Source of the DNA: SIG440 sp045120135
GTDB taxonomy: Bacteria > Bacillota > Clostridia > Monoglobales > Monoglobaceae
Assembly (NCBI GenBank): GCA_045120135.1
Contig: JBGVEN010000012.1
Location: 6,068-70,067, forward strand
Direction: 5' to 3'
Length of the DNA: 64,000 nucleotides
The position numbers and the translations under genes are program-made. Of this stretch, positions 24,272-32,829 are shown in pieces; positions within the stretch are counted from its first letter, which is position 1; every line of letters starts with the position of its first letter. The notes beneath the pieces were generated by a model. It had not been told where the DNA came from. It was given only the letters and a program-made list of their open reading frames with translations, and did no database searches.

Positions 24272-24769
24272 TTAGTAACCCAGAACGCCTTCCAGAGATT
24301 CGTCGTTTTCGACCCATTCCTTTTCCACATCGACAATGGTGTATTCGGTTGGGGTGTTGCGGATAATTACTCGCTTGATACCGGCATTGATAATGAGCCT
24401 TTTGCACATAGAGCAGCTTGAGGTGTTGGGTACAAGCTCACCGGTGTTGTAATCCTTACCCACAAGGTAGAGTGTTGCATCAATCATATCCCTGCGTGCA
24501 GCGCTGATGATGCAGTTTGCTTCTGCGTGAACGCTGCGGCACAGTTCGTAACGCTCGCCACGGGGGATAGCCAGCTTTTCACGGATGCATACGCCGGTTG
24601 TGCAGCAGTTTTCACGGCCACGGGGCGCGCCGGTGTAGCCGGTTGATACGATTTCGTCGTTCTTAACAATAATTGCGCCAAAGTTGCGGCGGATACAGGT
24701 GCCTCGCTCAATAACTGTTTCAGCTATATCCAGATAATAGTTGTGTTTGTCAACTCGTTTCTTTTCCAT
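24272..24769 (-). CDS. dCMP deaminase family protein
   Basis: A 165-residue zinc deaminase that converts dCMP to dUMP for thymidylate synthesis. The zinc motif is SVHAEANCI (His and catalytic Glu) with the second half NTSSCSMCKRLIINAG (Cys-x2-Cys). An additional Cys-rich insert (ENCCTTGVCIRE) is common in this family and may bind a structural zinc. The start has AAGGGGAACC upstream. The ComEB relative is the other possible family name. Confidence 0.9.
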   Translation of the reverse strand: MEKKRVDKHNYYLDIAETVIERGTCIRRNFGAIIVKNDEIVSTGYTGAPRGRENCCTTGVCIREKLAIPRGERYELCRSVHAEANCIISAARRDMIDATLYLVGKDYNTGELVPNTSSCSMCKRLIINAGIKRVIIRNTPTEYTIVDVEKEWVENDESLEGVLGY

Positions 24770-24847
24770 AACAAGGTTCCCCTTTTTTCGATAAAAAATT
24801 ATATTCTAATTATATATTAAAATAAATCAAATTTCAATAGTTTTGTA

Positions 24848-24876
24848 TTGACTTTACACACAAATATCGGTAAAAT
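24848..24876 (+). promoter_or_regulatory. Promoter of tsaE-tsaB-dacF
   Basis: TTGACT and TAAAAT with a 17-base spacer, 35 bases before tsaE. Confidence 0.7.
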
Positions 24877-24910
24877 AAAATAAAGATACATTTTTGATTG
24901 GATGAAAACA

Positions 24911-25336
24911 ATGAAGATATACGAAAGCCGCAGTGCGGCAGAAACAATGGAGCTGGCAAGTGAATTTGCCAAAACCCTAAAGCCCGGCGATATAATTGCA
25001 CTTTCGGGCGAGCTTGGTGCAGGTAAAACTGCGTTTACAAAGGGCGTGGCAGGTTTTTTTGGCGTTCCTGAGGACGAGGTTTCAAGCCCCACATTCACTA
25101 TGGTCAACGAGTACAGCGGTGATTTGACGGTTTATCATTTTGATGCGTACCGTCTCGAAAATGTCAGTGCAGACAGCTGTGATTGGATGGATGACTACTT
25201 CTTCGGTGACGGAATTTGCCTTATCGAGTGGGCGGTTAATATTGAAGCTGTTTTGCCCGACGGCTATATTGATGTAAGGATAGAGAAAGACCCCGAAAAG
25301 GGCAACGATTACAGAAAGATTACGATTGAGGAGTAA
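24911..25336 (+). CDS. tsaE: tRNA threonylcarbamoyladenosine synthesis ATPase TsaE
   Basis: A 141-residue P-loop protein (ALSGELGAGKTAFTKGVAGFFG) of the TsaB-TsaD-TsaE complex that places t6A at position 37 of ANN-decoding tRNAs. SSPTFTMVNEY and FHFDAYRL-like HFDAYRLENV are the usual family blocks. ATG 24911 is chosen since GGA lies 8 bases upstream; ATG 24902 overlaps that site. tsaB follows at 3 bases; tsaD is not in the window. Confidence 0.94.
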   Translation: MKIYESRSAAETMELASEFAKTLKPGDIIALSGELGAGKTAFTKGVAGFFGVPEDEVSSPTFTMVNEYSGDLTVYHFDAYRLENVSADSCDWMDDYFFGDGICLIEWAVNIEAVLPDGYIDVRIEKDPEKGNDYRKITIEE

Positions 25337-25339
25337 ATT

Positions 25340-26050
25340 ATGCTTATATTCGGAATAGATACCTGCTGTATGGCGGCAACAGCGGCGTTGGTTGATGAGA
25401 AGGTTTTACTTGCCCAGACTGTGGTGAACCACGGCAAGACCCATTCACAGATGATGATGCCGCAGGTTGAGGAGATGTTCAAGATTTGCGGCATTGACCC
25501 GAAATCGGTTGATGCGTTTGCGGCGGCGGTTGGACCCGGCTCGTTCACGGGCGTGCGCATCGGCGTTGCAACCGCAAAGGCGATGGCGCAGGCGGCACAA
25601 AAGCCTTGTATTGCGGTGTCAACTTTGGAGGCGTTGGCATATTCCTCAAAATATTTTGACGGGATTGTTGCCCCCATTCTTGATGCACGGAGAAATCAGG
25701 TCTATAATGCGTTGTTTGATTGTAAAAAAGGAATTAGTACTCGCATAACTCCCGACCGTGCCCTTGCACTTTCGGAGCTTCTGGAGGAGCTTAAGGCATA
25801 CAACAAGGATGTAATATTTATGGGCGACGGAACGCTGGTGTTTGAGGACGAAATCCGTGAGGTTTTGGGTGAGCGTGCATTCTTTGCCCCCAAAACAACC
25901 CGTATGAACCTTGCGGGAGCGGTTGCGGAGCTTGGACTCGAAAAGTTTAAGGCTGGCGAGCCCGTAGCTTATGGTGAGCTTGTCCCCGAATATGTCCGGC
26001 TTTCTCAGGCGGAGCAGGACAGGCTTAAAAAATTGAGCAGCGAGCAATAG
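25340..26050 (+). CDS. tsaB: t6A synthesis scaffold protein TsaB
   Basis: A 236-residue ASKHA-fold pseudoprotease: ILGIDT-like IFGIDTCCMAATAALVDE, HSQMMMPQVEEM, AAVGPGSFTGVRIGVATAKAMA and APILDARRNQVYNALFD. It stabilises TsaD in the t6A complex. It overlaps tightly with tsaE and precedes the carboxypeptidase gene by 26 bases. The usual rimI neighbour is absent. Confidence 0.94.
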   Translation: MLIFGIDTCCMAATAALVDEKVLLAQTVVNHGKTHSQMMMPQVEEMFKICGIDPKSVDAFAAAVGPGSFTGVRIGVATAKAMAQAAQKPCIAVSTLEALAYSSKYFDGIVAPILDARRNQVYNALFDCKKGISTRITPDRALALSELLEELKAYNKDVIFMGDGTLVFEDEIREVLGERAFFAPKTTRMNLAGAVAELGLEKFKAGEPVAYGELVPEYVRLSQAEQDRLKKLSSEQ

Positions 26051-26076
26051 CTGTTAATAATATTGGAGGAAAAGAG

Positions 26077-27423
26077 ATGAAAAAGGCGATTACATATACG
26101 CGTGCGGCAATGGTTTTGTGTCTTGCGGTGATAATTATGCTGGGTGCGACAGTTCCGGCTTTTGCGACGCCTAAGCCAAGTCCCACAGCGGAGGCGGTTA
26201 TTCTCATAGATGCAAACACCGGCAATGTTTTGTTTGAAAAGAACTCAGAAAAGGTAATGTACCCTGCCAGCACAACCAAGATAATGACGGCTCTTGTTGC
26301 ACTCGATGCGGTGAAAAATGGTGAAATCAGCCTTGACCAGCCATTGTCACTCAGTCAGGCGGCGTATGATTCTCTTGATATAGACGGCAGCAGTATTGCA
26401 CTAAAGGTCGGCGAGAGTATGACTCTTGAGGGGCTTTTACAGGGACTTCTGATTGCTTCGGGCAACGATGCGGCAATGGTAATCGCCGAGGGGGTTGGCG
26501 GTACAGCCGAAGAATTTGTTATGCGTATGAACGAAAAGGCAAAGGCATTAGGGCTTGAAAATACTTCGTTTGTCAACCCTCACGGTCTGCATCACAAGGA
26601 CCATCACACCACGGCCAAGGATATGGCAAAGCTTGCGAGGGCGGCGATGCAGAACCCGACATTTGCGGGAATTGTGGAATGCGCTCACATTTATCTGCCG
26701 GCAACAAATATGTCGGACAAACGTTACTTTATTAACACAAATAATCTTGTATCTTTAATGCGTTATCCGTATTATTACTACGATAAGGCAACCGGTATCA
26801 AAACCGGCTCTACCTCAGAGGCGGGTTACTGCCTTGTGTCATCTGCTGAGGATAAGGGCAAATCGGTAATTTCGGTAGTGTTCAATGCCGAGGATATTGC
26901 GATTTCTCACAACGAATCCAAGGAGATTTTGCAGTATGGATTAACTTCGTTCAGCCTTAAAACCCTTGCAAAGCGTGACGATATATTTGGCGAGGTAAAG
27001 GTTAAGCAGGCAGCCGACGGAACAGACCATATTTTGCTTTCAGCCGAAAAAAATCTTGAGGCACTTTTCCCTGAGGGCGGTGATAGCGAAAAAATAGAAT
27101 TTGTTACCGAAATCCCCGGAAAGGTCTATGCGCCCATTGTCTCGGGGCAGGTAATAGGCAAGGTTAAATTTACCTATGACGGCAAGGAAATCGGCAGCGT
27201 TAACCTGTGTTCTACTCAAGAAGTAAAGCGTCACTTCTTCGGCTTTGTAATGACATTTTTTGAATGGCTTTGGAGCTTTCGTGCGGTGAAGTTTGTGGTT
27301 TATACCGTGCTCGGTCTGGTGTTGGCGTTTATAACGCTGATAATAGTCGGCTTTGTACGTGCTCTTAAAAAGAGCAAACGTAAGAAGAGGAGAATGAATA
27401 ATTATAATCCTCCAAGGTATTAA
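26077..27423 (+). CDS. dacF: D-alanyl-D-alanine carboxypeptidase (DacF/PBP5 type)
   Basis: A 448-residue serine DD-peptidase that trims terminal D-Ala from peptidoglycan pentapeptides. N-terminal signal (cleavage near AFATPKP), active site STTKIM, second motif SGND and third motif KTG (in IKTGSTSEAG). A C-terminal domain is followed by one membrane span (about residues 405-430) and a basic cytoplasmic tail (KKSKRKKRR), so it is anchored at its C-terminus. The name rests on similarity to sporulation-associated DacF; a vegetative PBP5 is equally possible. Confidence 0.88.
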   Translation: MKKAITYTRAAMVLCLAVIIMLGATVPAFATPKPSPTAEAVILIDANTGNVLFEKNSEKVMYPASTTKIMTALVALDAVKNGEISLDQPLSLSQAAYDSLDIDGSSIALKVGESMTLEGLLQGLLIASGNDAAMVIAEGVGGTAEEFVMRMNEKAKALGLENTSFVNPHGLHHKDHHTTAKDMAKLARAAMQNPTFAGIVECAHIYLPATNMSDKRYFINTNNLVSLMRYPYYYYDKATGIKTGSTSEAGYCLVSSAEDKGKSVISVVFNAEDIAISHNESKEILQYGLTSFSLKTLAKRDDIFGEVKVKQAADGTDHILLSAEKNLEALFPEGGDSEKIEFVTEIPGKVYAPIVSGQVIGKVKFTYDGKEIGSVNLCSTQEVKRHFFGFVMTFFEWLWSFRAVKFVVYTVLGLVLAFITLIIVGFVRALKKSKRKKRRMNNYNPPRY

Positions 27424-28511
27424 AATGCTCGTTTAAATAGCTTGACAATTGATATAACAGTTGTAATACCAATTAGTGCTGCAAAAAGCAGCGAAAGTGA
27501 ATAAAAGAGATTCCCTAAAGGCTCTGCCGTGAATACGGCAGGGTCTTTTTGATATAGAAATGTACTTTGATTTAAGGGGAAGAAGTAAAGGAGAGACTTC
27601 ATAACAAGAACCGAAAAACCGCCTTGAATCAGCTTGCCACAAATATAGGGGATAAGTGAAAGGCGGTGTGGTGCGGTTATCGCACCGACCTGTAGCATAA
27701 TTGAAATTCCCGAAAACGCGGCAAAGAACGAAATCAGACAAAGCTTTGTATCAAGTGCGATTTCAAGTCCGGCAATTTGCTTTATCCCGCCGGTAATTTC
27801 AAGAGCCGCGGCAAGGTACGGTGTAATATTGCTTTTGGGGATAGCCGCGGCAAACACCGAAAAGAACACCACAAAGCCGCATATTTTCAGCATTGAGGAA
27901 ATGGAGGTGTCCATTACATCGCCAAGGATAAATAAGGCATCCTTTGGCTTAGGTACAGATTTTGGAGGCAGGAAGTTTTTGCATTCACTTCGCTTTGCAA
28001 AAAGGCTTAAAACAAAGCCGGATAGAATTGCGGACAGAATATGGGAAATATAAAGGTACTTCCCCAAAACGGCACTACCTAAGAAACCACAACCAACCAC
28101 CGATATAATAAAAATTGGTCCGGAGTTGTTGCAAAAGGCGCAAAGCCTCTCGGCTTCTGCCTTGGAGCATTGACCTGTTGTGTAAAGATTTACAGCACAA
28201 GCTGCACCAACGGGGTAGCCGCTGACAATTCCGAGGACAAAAGCCGCCGCACCGCAACCGGGAACTTTGAAAAGCGGTCTGACAACGGGGGATAGGTACC
28301 GGCTGCAGACGGTTGCTGCACCAGTAGCCGAGAATATTCCGCTGCAAATCAGAAACGGAAAAAGCGAGGGCACTACCGAATTCATGCAGAGGTTAACCGC
28401 TGTCCTACCAACTTCTATACAGGTTGTTGGGAACATAACTAAAAATAAGGCAATATGCAAAGCACACAGCAAAAAAACAAGCTTTAAGACTTTTGAAAAG
28501 CTTACTTCCAT
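27420..28511 (-). CDS. ylbJ: Sporulation integral membrane protein YlbJ
   Basis: A 363-residue polytopic protein of the nucleoside-recognition-domain/YlbJ family: SVVPSLFPFLICSGIF, SGYPVGAACAVNLY and CAFCNNSGPIFIISVVG are the conserved blocks. In Bacillus subtilis YlbJ is needed for spore development. It converges on dacF with a 4-base overlap of the stop codons. A terminator-like hairpin on the plus strand at 27522-27550 lies inside its coding region. Confidence 0.88.
   Translation of the reverse strand: MEVSFSKVLKLVFLLCALHIALFLVMFPTTCIEVGRTAVNLCMNSVVPSLFPFLICSGIFSATGAATVCSRYLSPVVRPLFKVPGCGAAAFVLGIVSGYPVGAACAVNLYTTGQCSKAEAERLCAFCNNSGPIFIISVVGCGFLGSAVLGKYLYISHILSAILSGFVLSLFAKRSECKNFLPPKSVPKPKDALFILGDVMDTSISSMLKICGFVVFFSVFAAAIPKSNITPYLAAALEITGGIKQIAGLEIALDTKLCLISFFAAFSGISIMLQVGAITAPHRLSLIPYICGKLIQGGFSVLVMKSLLYFFPLNQSTFLYQKDPAVFTAEPLGNLFYSLSLLFAALIGITTVISIVKLFKRAF
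27522..27550 (+). terminator. Terminator-like hairpin inside ylbJ, placed to end dacF transcription
   Basis: CTGCCGT and ACGGCAG flank a GAAT loop, followed by GGTCTTTTT on the plus strand, about 100 bases after the dacF stop. Confidence 0.45.
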
Positions 28512-28585
28512 TATTTCACTTCCTTTTCACAATACATATATTCATTAACGGCGGCGTTTACGCATAATTTTAAAGGAGAAGGGCG

Positions 28586-28900
28586 TTGATTTATATGAAA
28601 AAAGCAAAACAAAAAGCAGATACACCAAAAGCTACGGTTCGTGAACGGCTTGCAGGGTCGTTGGAGACTGCAAAGGAGGTAATTCTTGACTTTGCACGGA
28701 TTGAAATGCTTGGCAATCGTGAGCTGACGGTCGAAAATTATAAAAGTATAGTGGAATATACCGAAAAAGAGATAATTCTTTTAGCAAATCTCAACCGTAT
28801 ACGAATTTGCGGAACAGAGCTTGAAATAAAAAGCATCGCAAAGGAAATGCTTTATGTAACGGGCAAATTCTCTTCGGTGGAATTCAGACAGGAGGTGTAG
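28586..28900 (+). CDS. yqfC: Sporulation protein YqfC (YabP/YqfC family)
   Basis: A 104-residue protein with the YabP/YqfC fold: LTVENYKSIVEYTEKEIILLANLNRIRICGTELEIKSI. The family is expressed in the mother cell during sporulation and is required for later stages in B. subtilis. TTG 28586 has AAGGAG 7 bases upstream and is favoured; ATG 28595 in frame would have a spacing of about 16. The conserved neighbour yqfD starts 3 bases after the stop. Confidence 0.9.
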   Translation: MIYMKKAKQKADTPKATVRERLAGSLETAKEVILDFARIEMLGNRELTVENYKSIVEYTEKEIILLANLNRIRICGTELEIKSIAKEMLYVTGKFSSVEFRQEV

Positions 28901-28903
28901 CCG

Positions 28904-30130
28904 GTGTCAATTTCAAAGATTATTGGTTATATCCGTGGCTCGGTTACAATCCGTGCCGAGGGAATGTTTCTTGAACGGTTTTTGAACATATCTATGCATC
29001 GAGGGATTCTTTTACGTGATGTCAAACGCCGAGGAGAGAATGCAATTGATGCCCGTATAAGTATTCAGGGGTTTCGTGAAATCCGTCCCATTGCACGCAA
29101 AACCCGAACACGGGTAAGACTTTGCAGACGCTACGGCTTGCCGTTTTTTCTCTATCGCTTTCGCAAAAGGCGGTTTGCGCTTACCGGAGTGTTTTTGTTT
29201 ATTGCTGTGCTGTGGTATCTTAGTTCGCACATTATGGGGATTGACATAATCGGCTGTGAAAGGCTTTCTGCCGCAGAAATTGAGCAGGGACTAAAGGCTG
29301 CGGGAGTCTATCGTGGTGCGGCGGTGCGGAAAATTGAGCCGAAATCGGTTCGGAACAAAATGATGACCGCCTTTGACGATATTGCATGGATTGGTGTAAA
29401 CATCAAGGGCTCAAAGGCGTATATCGAGGTCAAAGAACGCCTTGATACCAAGCGGGTGGAGAACGCAGATGTTCCCTGCAATTTGATTGCGTGCCGTGAC
29501 GGCATAATAAAGCTCCTTGAGGTCAAGGCGGGGCAGACCACAGTTAAGGTTAATGATATGGTCGAAAAGGGTGATTTGCTTGTCAGCGGCGTGATAGACA
29601 GCACAAAGGAGGGTATCCGCTACGCTCATTCCTTTGGTGAGGTGTATGCCGATACGGAGTACCAAAAATCGGGTACATATCCTTTGGAATATGTTGAAAA
29701 AATATATACGGGTGAGGAAAAGTCGAGGTTTACCGTTTCGGCATTTGGAAAGGTGCTACCTCTATATTTCAAATCGGGGTCGCCTTTTGAATATTCAGAC
29801 AAGACCGAAACAAAAACTGAGTATAATCTGATTGGGAGAAAAATTTTACCCATTACCATAGGAAAGGCAAGCTATAAGGAATACACCCCTGAAAAAAGGA
29901 AGAGAACAGCAAAACAGGCGGTGGAGCTGGGCATTGACGAGCTTGAAAAGGAGATAAAAAAGGAGATTTCGTCGGCGGCTGAGATAAAGGATATCGAGAC
30001 GAGCTTTGTGCAGGAGAAAAATTCGGTAACGGTAACGGTTAAAATCCTGTGCTACGAGGATATTGCGGAGCAATCTGCAATTGACAAAATTGAAAATTTG
30101 AATTACAATGAGGATAGTGAAAATACATAG
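28904..30130 (+). CDS. yqfD: Sporulation protein YqfD
   Basis: A 408-residue protein with one membrane segment near residue 95 (FALTGVFLFIAVLWYLSSHIMGIDIIG) and a POTRA-like domain after it. The N-terminal SISKIIGYIRGSVTIRAEGMFLERFLNI is a YqfD signature. GTG start at 28904 has GGAGGTG 7 bases upstream. Together with yqfC it forms the conserved sporulation pair upstream of phoH. Confidence 0.92.
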   Translation: MSISKIIGYIRGSVTIRAEGMFLERFLNISMHRGILLRDVKRRGENAIDARISIQGFREIRPIARKTRTRVRLCRRYGLPFFLYRFRKRRFALTGVFLFIAVLWYLSSHIMGIDIIGCERLSAAEIEQGLKAAGVYRGAAVRKIEPKSVRNKMMTAFDDIAWIGVNIKGSKAYIEVKERLDTKRVENADVPCNLIACRDGIIKLLEVKAGQTTVKVNDMVEKGDLLVSGVIDSTKEGIRYAHSFGEVYADTEYQKSGTYPLEYVEKIYTGEEKSRFTVSAFGKVLPLYFKSGSPFEYSDKTETKTEYNLIGRKILPITIGKASYKEYTPEKRKRTAKQAVELGIDELEKEIKKEISSAAEIKDIETSFVQEKNSVTVTVKILCYEDIAEQSAIDKIENLNYNEDSENT

Positions 30131-30179
30131 TGGAAAACTGTGTTCAGCGATGAATAAAACAGGAAGGAAAAAGGCGTAT

Positions 30180-31193
30180 ATGGAGCGACACATTGAGGTT
30201 GAAAAAATGGAGGTTCTGATTAACCTTTTCGGCAGCTTTGACGAAAATATCAGACTTATCGAGAAAGAGTTCGATGTTGCGGTGATTAACCGTGGCTCGG
30301 ACATCAAAATTGGCGGTGAGCCGGATAATGTTGATCGTGCTGTTCGTGTTATTCAGCATCTTATGGGTATGGCACGGGGCGGCACTGCTCTTGGAGAGCA
30401 GGAGGTTCGGTATGTAATCTCCCAGATTGAGGAGGATAACGATAAGGAGCTTGAAACCTTGGGTCAGGACTGCGTTTGTATAACCTCAAGGGGAACGCCC
30501 ATTCGCGCAAAGACTCTTGGTCAGCGGAGCTATATAACCGCTATCGAGAAGAACCCCATTGTGTTTGGTATAGGCCCTGCCGGAACGGGTAAAACCTATC
30601 TTGCGGTGGCTATGGCGGTTAAGGCGTTTAAAAATAAAGAGGTAAATAAGATTATTCTTACCAGACCTGCGGTTGAAGCAGGAGAGTCTTTAGGTTTTCT
30701 GCCGGGGGATATGCAGGATAAGGTTGACCCGTATTTAAGACCGCTTTATGATGCACTTGGCGATATGCTGGGCGGTGAATCGTTCCATAAGAATATTGAA
30801 CGGGGTCTTATTGAGGTTGCGCCCCTTGCTTATATGCGTGGAAGAACACTTGATGATGCGTTTATTATCTTAGACGAGGCGCAGAACACCACTCCCGAGC
30901 AGATGAAGATGTTCCTTACCCGTATGGGATTTTCGTCAAAGATAGTTGTAACGGGTGACATAACCCAGATAGACTTACCCTCCAACAAAAAGTCGGGTCT
31001 GCGTGATGCAGAGATTGTTTTAAAGGGAGTTGAGGGTATTGAGTTTATGTACCTCAGCGAAAAGGACGTTGTAAGGCATCCGTTGGTACAGCAAATTGTT
31101 AAGGCTTACGAGAAAAAGACTATTGAGCGTGAACGGATAAGCGAAAAAAATAACAGAGGCAAAAAGAGATATGAAAATAGCGATAAGAAATAA
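30180..31193 (+). CDS. PhoH-like ATPase
   Basis: A 337-residue P-loop ATPase of the PhoH family: an N-terminal KH-like domain, then GIGPAGTGKTYLAVAMAVKAF (Walker A), LTRPAVEAGESLGFLPGDMQDKVDPYLRPLYD and DDAFIILDEAQNTTPEQMKMFLTRMGF (Walker B). PhoH-like proteins are thought to work with RNA and often neighbour YbeY. ATG 30180 is chosen over the in-frame start at 30108, since AAGGAAAAAGG precedes it and the family begins here. Its end overlaps ybeY by 23 bases. Confidence 0.9.
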   Translation: MERHIEVEKMEVLINLFGSFDENIRLIEKEFDVAVINRGSDIKIGGEPDNVDRAVRVIQHLMGMARGGTALGEQEVRYVISQIEEDNDKELETLGQDCVCITSRGTPIRAKTLGQRSYITAIEKNPIVFGIGPAGTGKTYLAVAMAVKAFKNKEVNKIILTRPAVEAGESLGFLPGDMQDKVDPYLRPLYDALGDMLGGESFHKNIERGLIEVAPLAYMRGRTLDDAFIILDEAQNTTPEQMKMFLTRMGFSSKIVVTGDITQIDLPSNKKSGLRDAEIVLKGVEGIEFMYLSEKDVVRHPLVQQIVKAYEKKTIERERISEKNNRGKKRYENSDKK

Positions 31194-31656
31194 TCAGAAA
31201 AAGTTTAAGGTTACAAAGGAGCTTCGGGATTTGGTGCGGAGTGCGGCAAAGGCCTCGCTTGAGTATATGGAGTTTGGTACAAAGGTGGAGATAAGCGTTA
31301 TGTTCACCGACAACGAGGAAATCCAAGAACTTAACCGTGAACACCGCAGTATTGACCGTGCAACCGATGTTTTGTCGTTCCCTCTGATTGAATATGATGA
31401 GGAGGGCTATGTGATTGAGGAGTATATGGACTTTAATCCAAACGGCGAAATGGTTCTCGGTGATATTGTAATTTCTCTCGAACGTGCCGCAGAGCAAGCA
31501 GAGGAGTACGGACATTCGTTTGAGCGTGAGGTAGGATTTCTTACGGTTCATTCTATGTTGCATCTTTTGGGGTATGACCACGAGACTCCGGATGACGAGG
31601 AGGAAATGTTCGGCTACCAAAAGGAAATTTTAAAGGAAATGAATCTTGAGAGATAG
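31171..31656 (+). CDS. ybeY: Endoribonuclease YbeY
   Basis: A 161-residue zinc metalloprotein in rRNA maturation. The zinc motif FLTVHSMLHLLGYDHE holds the His ligands, and TDVLSFPL is the other hallmark. The start codon overlaps phoH (out of frame) and GAGGCAAAAAGAG precedes it. The dgkA and cdd genes that lie between ybeY and era in B. subtilis are absent. Confidence 0.95.
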   Translation: MKIAIRNNQKKFKVTKELRDLVRSAAKASLEYMEFGTKVEISVMFTDNEEIQELNREHRSIDRATDVLSFPLIEYDEEGYVIEEYMDFNPNGEMVLGDIVISLERAAEQAEEYGHSFEREVGFLTVHSMLHLLGYDHETPDDEEEMFGYQKEILKEMNLER

Positions 31657-31683
31657 ATGCACACATAAGAAAAGAGGAAGAAT

Positions 31684-32568
31684 ATGAAATCAGGCTTTGT
31701 TGCGATTTGCGGCAGACCAAACGCCGGCAAGTCAACTCTTATGAATAGGATTATAGGTGAAAAGGTGGCTATTGTTTCAAACAAGCCCCAGACCACCCGA
31801 ACAAAAATTATGGGGGTTCATACAACCGAGGATTGCCAGATTGTTCTTATCGACACGCCCGGTATTCACAAACCACATAACAAGCTGGGGCAGAAAATGG
31901 AAAAGTATATCTACACCGCAACTCAGGATGTGGATGTTCTTTTGTATGTTGTTGACTGCAACCTTTACGAAAACGAGTACGAGAAAGAGCGGATTGCACT
32001 TGAGGGACTCAAAAAGTCGGATGTTCCGGTAATTCTGGTTGTCAACAAGGCAGACACGGTTGAAAAGGTGGCGCTTCTCCCCGTGATTGACAAGCTGACA
32101 AAGCTTTATGATTTTGCGGGGATAGTTCCGCTTTCGGCAAAGATGGGTGATAATGTAGACGCACTTGTGGAGGAAATCAAAAATCATCTTGACGAGGGGC
32201 CGCAGTTCTTCCCCGGTGATTTGATAACCGACCAGCCGGAACGCCAGATTGCGGCGGAATATATCCGTGAAAAGGCACTCAGACTGCTCAATCAGGAGAT
32301 ACCCCACGGAATTGCCGTGGAAATTGAGAAAATGAAAAAGCGTGACAACGGCACATATGAGATTTTAGCTGCGATATACTGCGAGCGACAGAGCCACAAG
32401 GCGATTATTATTGGCAGAAAGGGCGAAAAGCTCAAGGATATAGGCAGCCGTGCAAGGCAGGATATTGAAAGGTTTTTGGGCACAAAGGTGTACCTTGAGC
32501 TTTGGGTAAAGGTCAAGGAGGACTGGCGCAATAAGGAAGCCTTTATGAATACCATTGGATTTGAATAA
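31684..32568 (+). CDS. era: GTPase Era
   Basis: A 294-residue ribosome assembly GTPase: GRPNAGKSTLMNRIIG (G1), TTRTKIMG, DTPGIHKP (G3), VNKAD (G4) and a C-terminal KH domain (YCERQSHKAIIIGRKGEKLKDIG) that binds the 3' end of 16S rRNA. The effector motif and spacing are normal. AAGAGGAAG lies 6 bases before the ATG. Confidence 0.97.
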   Translation: MKSGFVAICGRPNAGKSTLMNRIIGEKVAIVSNKPQTTRTKIMGVHTTEDCQIVLIDTPGIHKPHNKLGQKMEKYIYTATQDVDVLLYVVDCNLYENEYEKERIALEGLKKSDVPVILVVNKADTVEKVALLPVIDKLTKLYDFAGIVPLSAKMGDNVDALVEEIKNHLDEGPQFFPGDLITDQPERQIAAEYIREKALRLLNQEIPHGIAVEIEKMKKRDNGTYEILAAIYCERQSHKAIIIGRKGEKLKDIGSRARQDIERFLGTKVYLELWVKVKEDWRNKEAFMNTIGFE

Positions 32569-32658
32569 AATTTACGGAAACTGTGGTAAAAAGTAACAGC
32601 ATATACATTTAATCTTCTTTCAATACTAAAAGTATCAGATAAGCGGAGGGTTAAATCA

Positions 32659-32829
32659 ATGCGTGAATATAAAGATATACTGTGGACAGCCTTTGAAAAT
32701 ACGGGGAGTGTGCATAACTACCTTAAATTCAAGCTGTTCTGCGAAGAGAAAATGAAAGTCGAGGCCGGTGAGGATTTTGGGATTGATAAAAACCTCGGGG
32801 ATTGTGACCAAAACCACCAAGTACGGTGA
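32659..32829 (+). CDS. YqzL-family small protein
   Basis: A 56-residue ORF between era and recO. Its core LWTAFENTGSVHNYLKFKLF fits the pattern of YqzL (F/W-x2-F-x2-TG-x-v-x2-YL), the small protein that occupies this exact position in B. subtilis. GCGGAGGG lies 9 bases before the ATG. The last ~20 residues overlap the start of recO in another reading frame, which suggests translational coupling. Function of YqzL is unknown. Confidence 0.75.
   Translation: MREYKDILWTAFENTGSVHNYLKFKLFCEEKMKVEAGEDFGIDKNLGDCDQNHQVR

Noticed and set aside
30108..30179. N-terminal extension of PhoH
   Set aside because: The 24 added residues overlap yqfD, are not typical of the family and lack a good ribosome-binding site; the ATG at 30180 is better.
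30483..30498. Another copy of the CCTCAAGGGGAA repeat core
   Set aside because: It lies inside the conserved phoH coding region, lacks the palindrome and the rest of the arm, and is explained by codon content.
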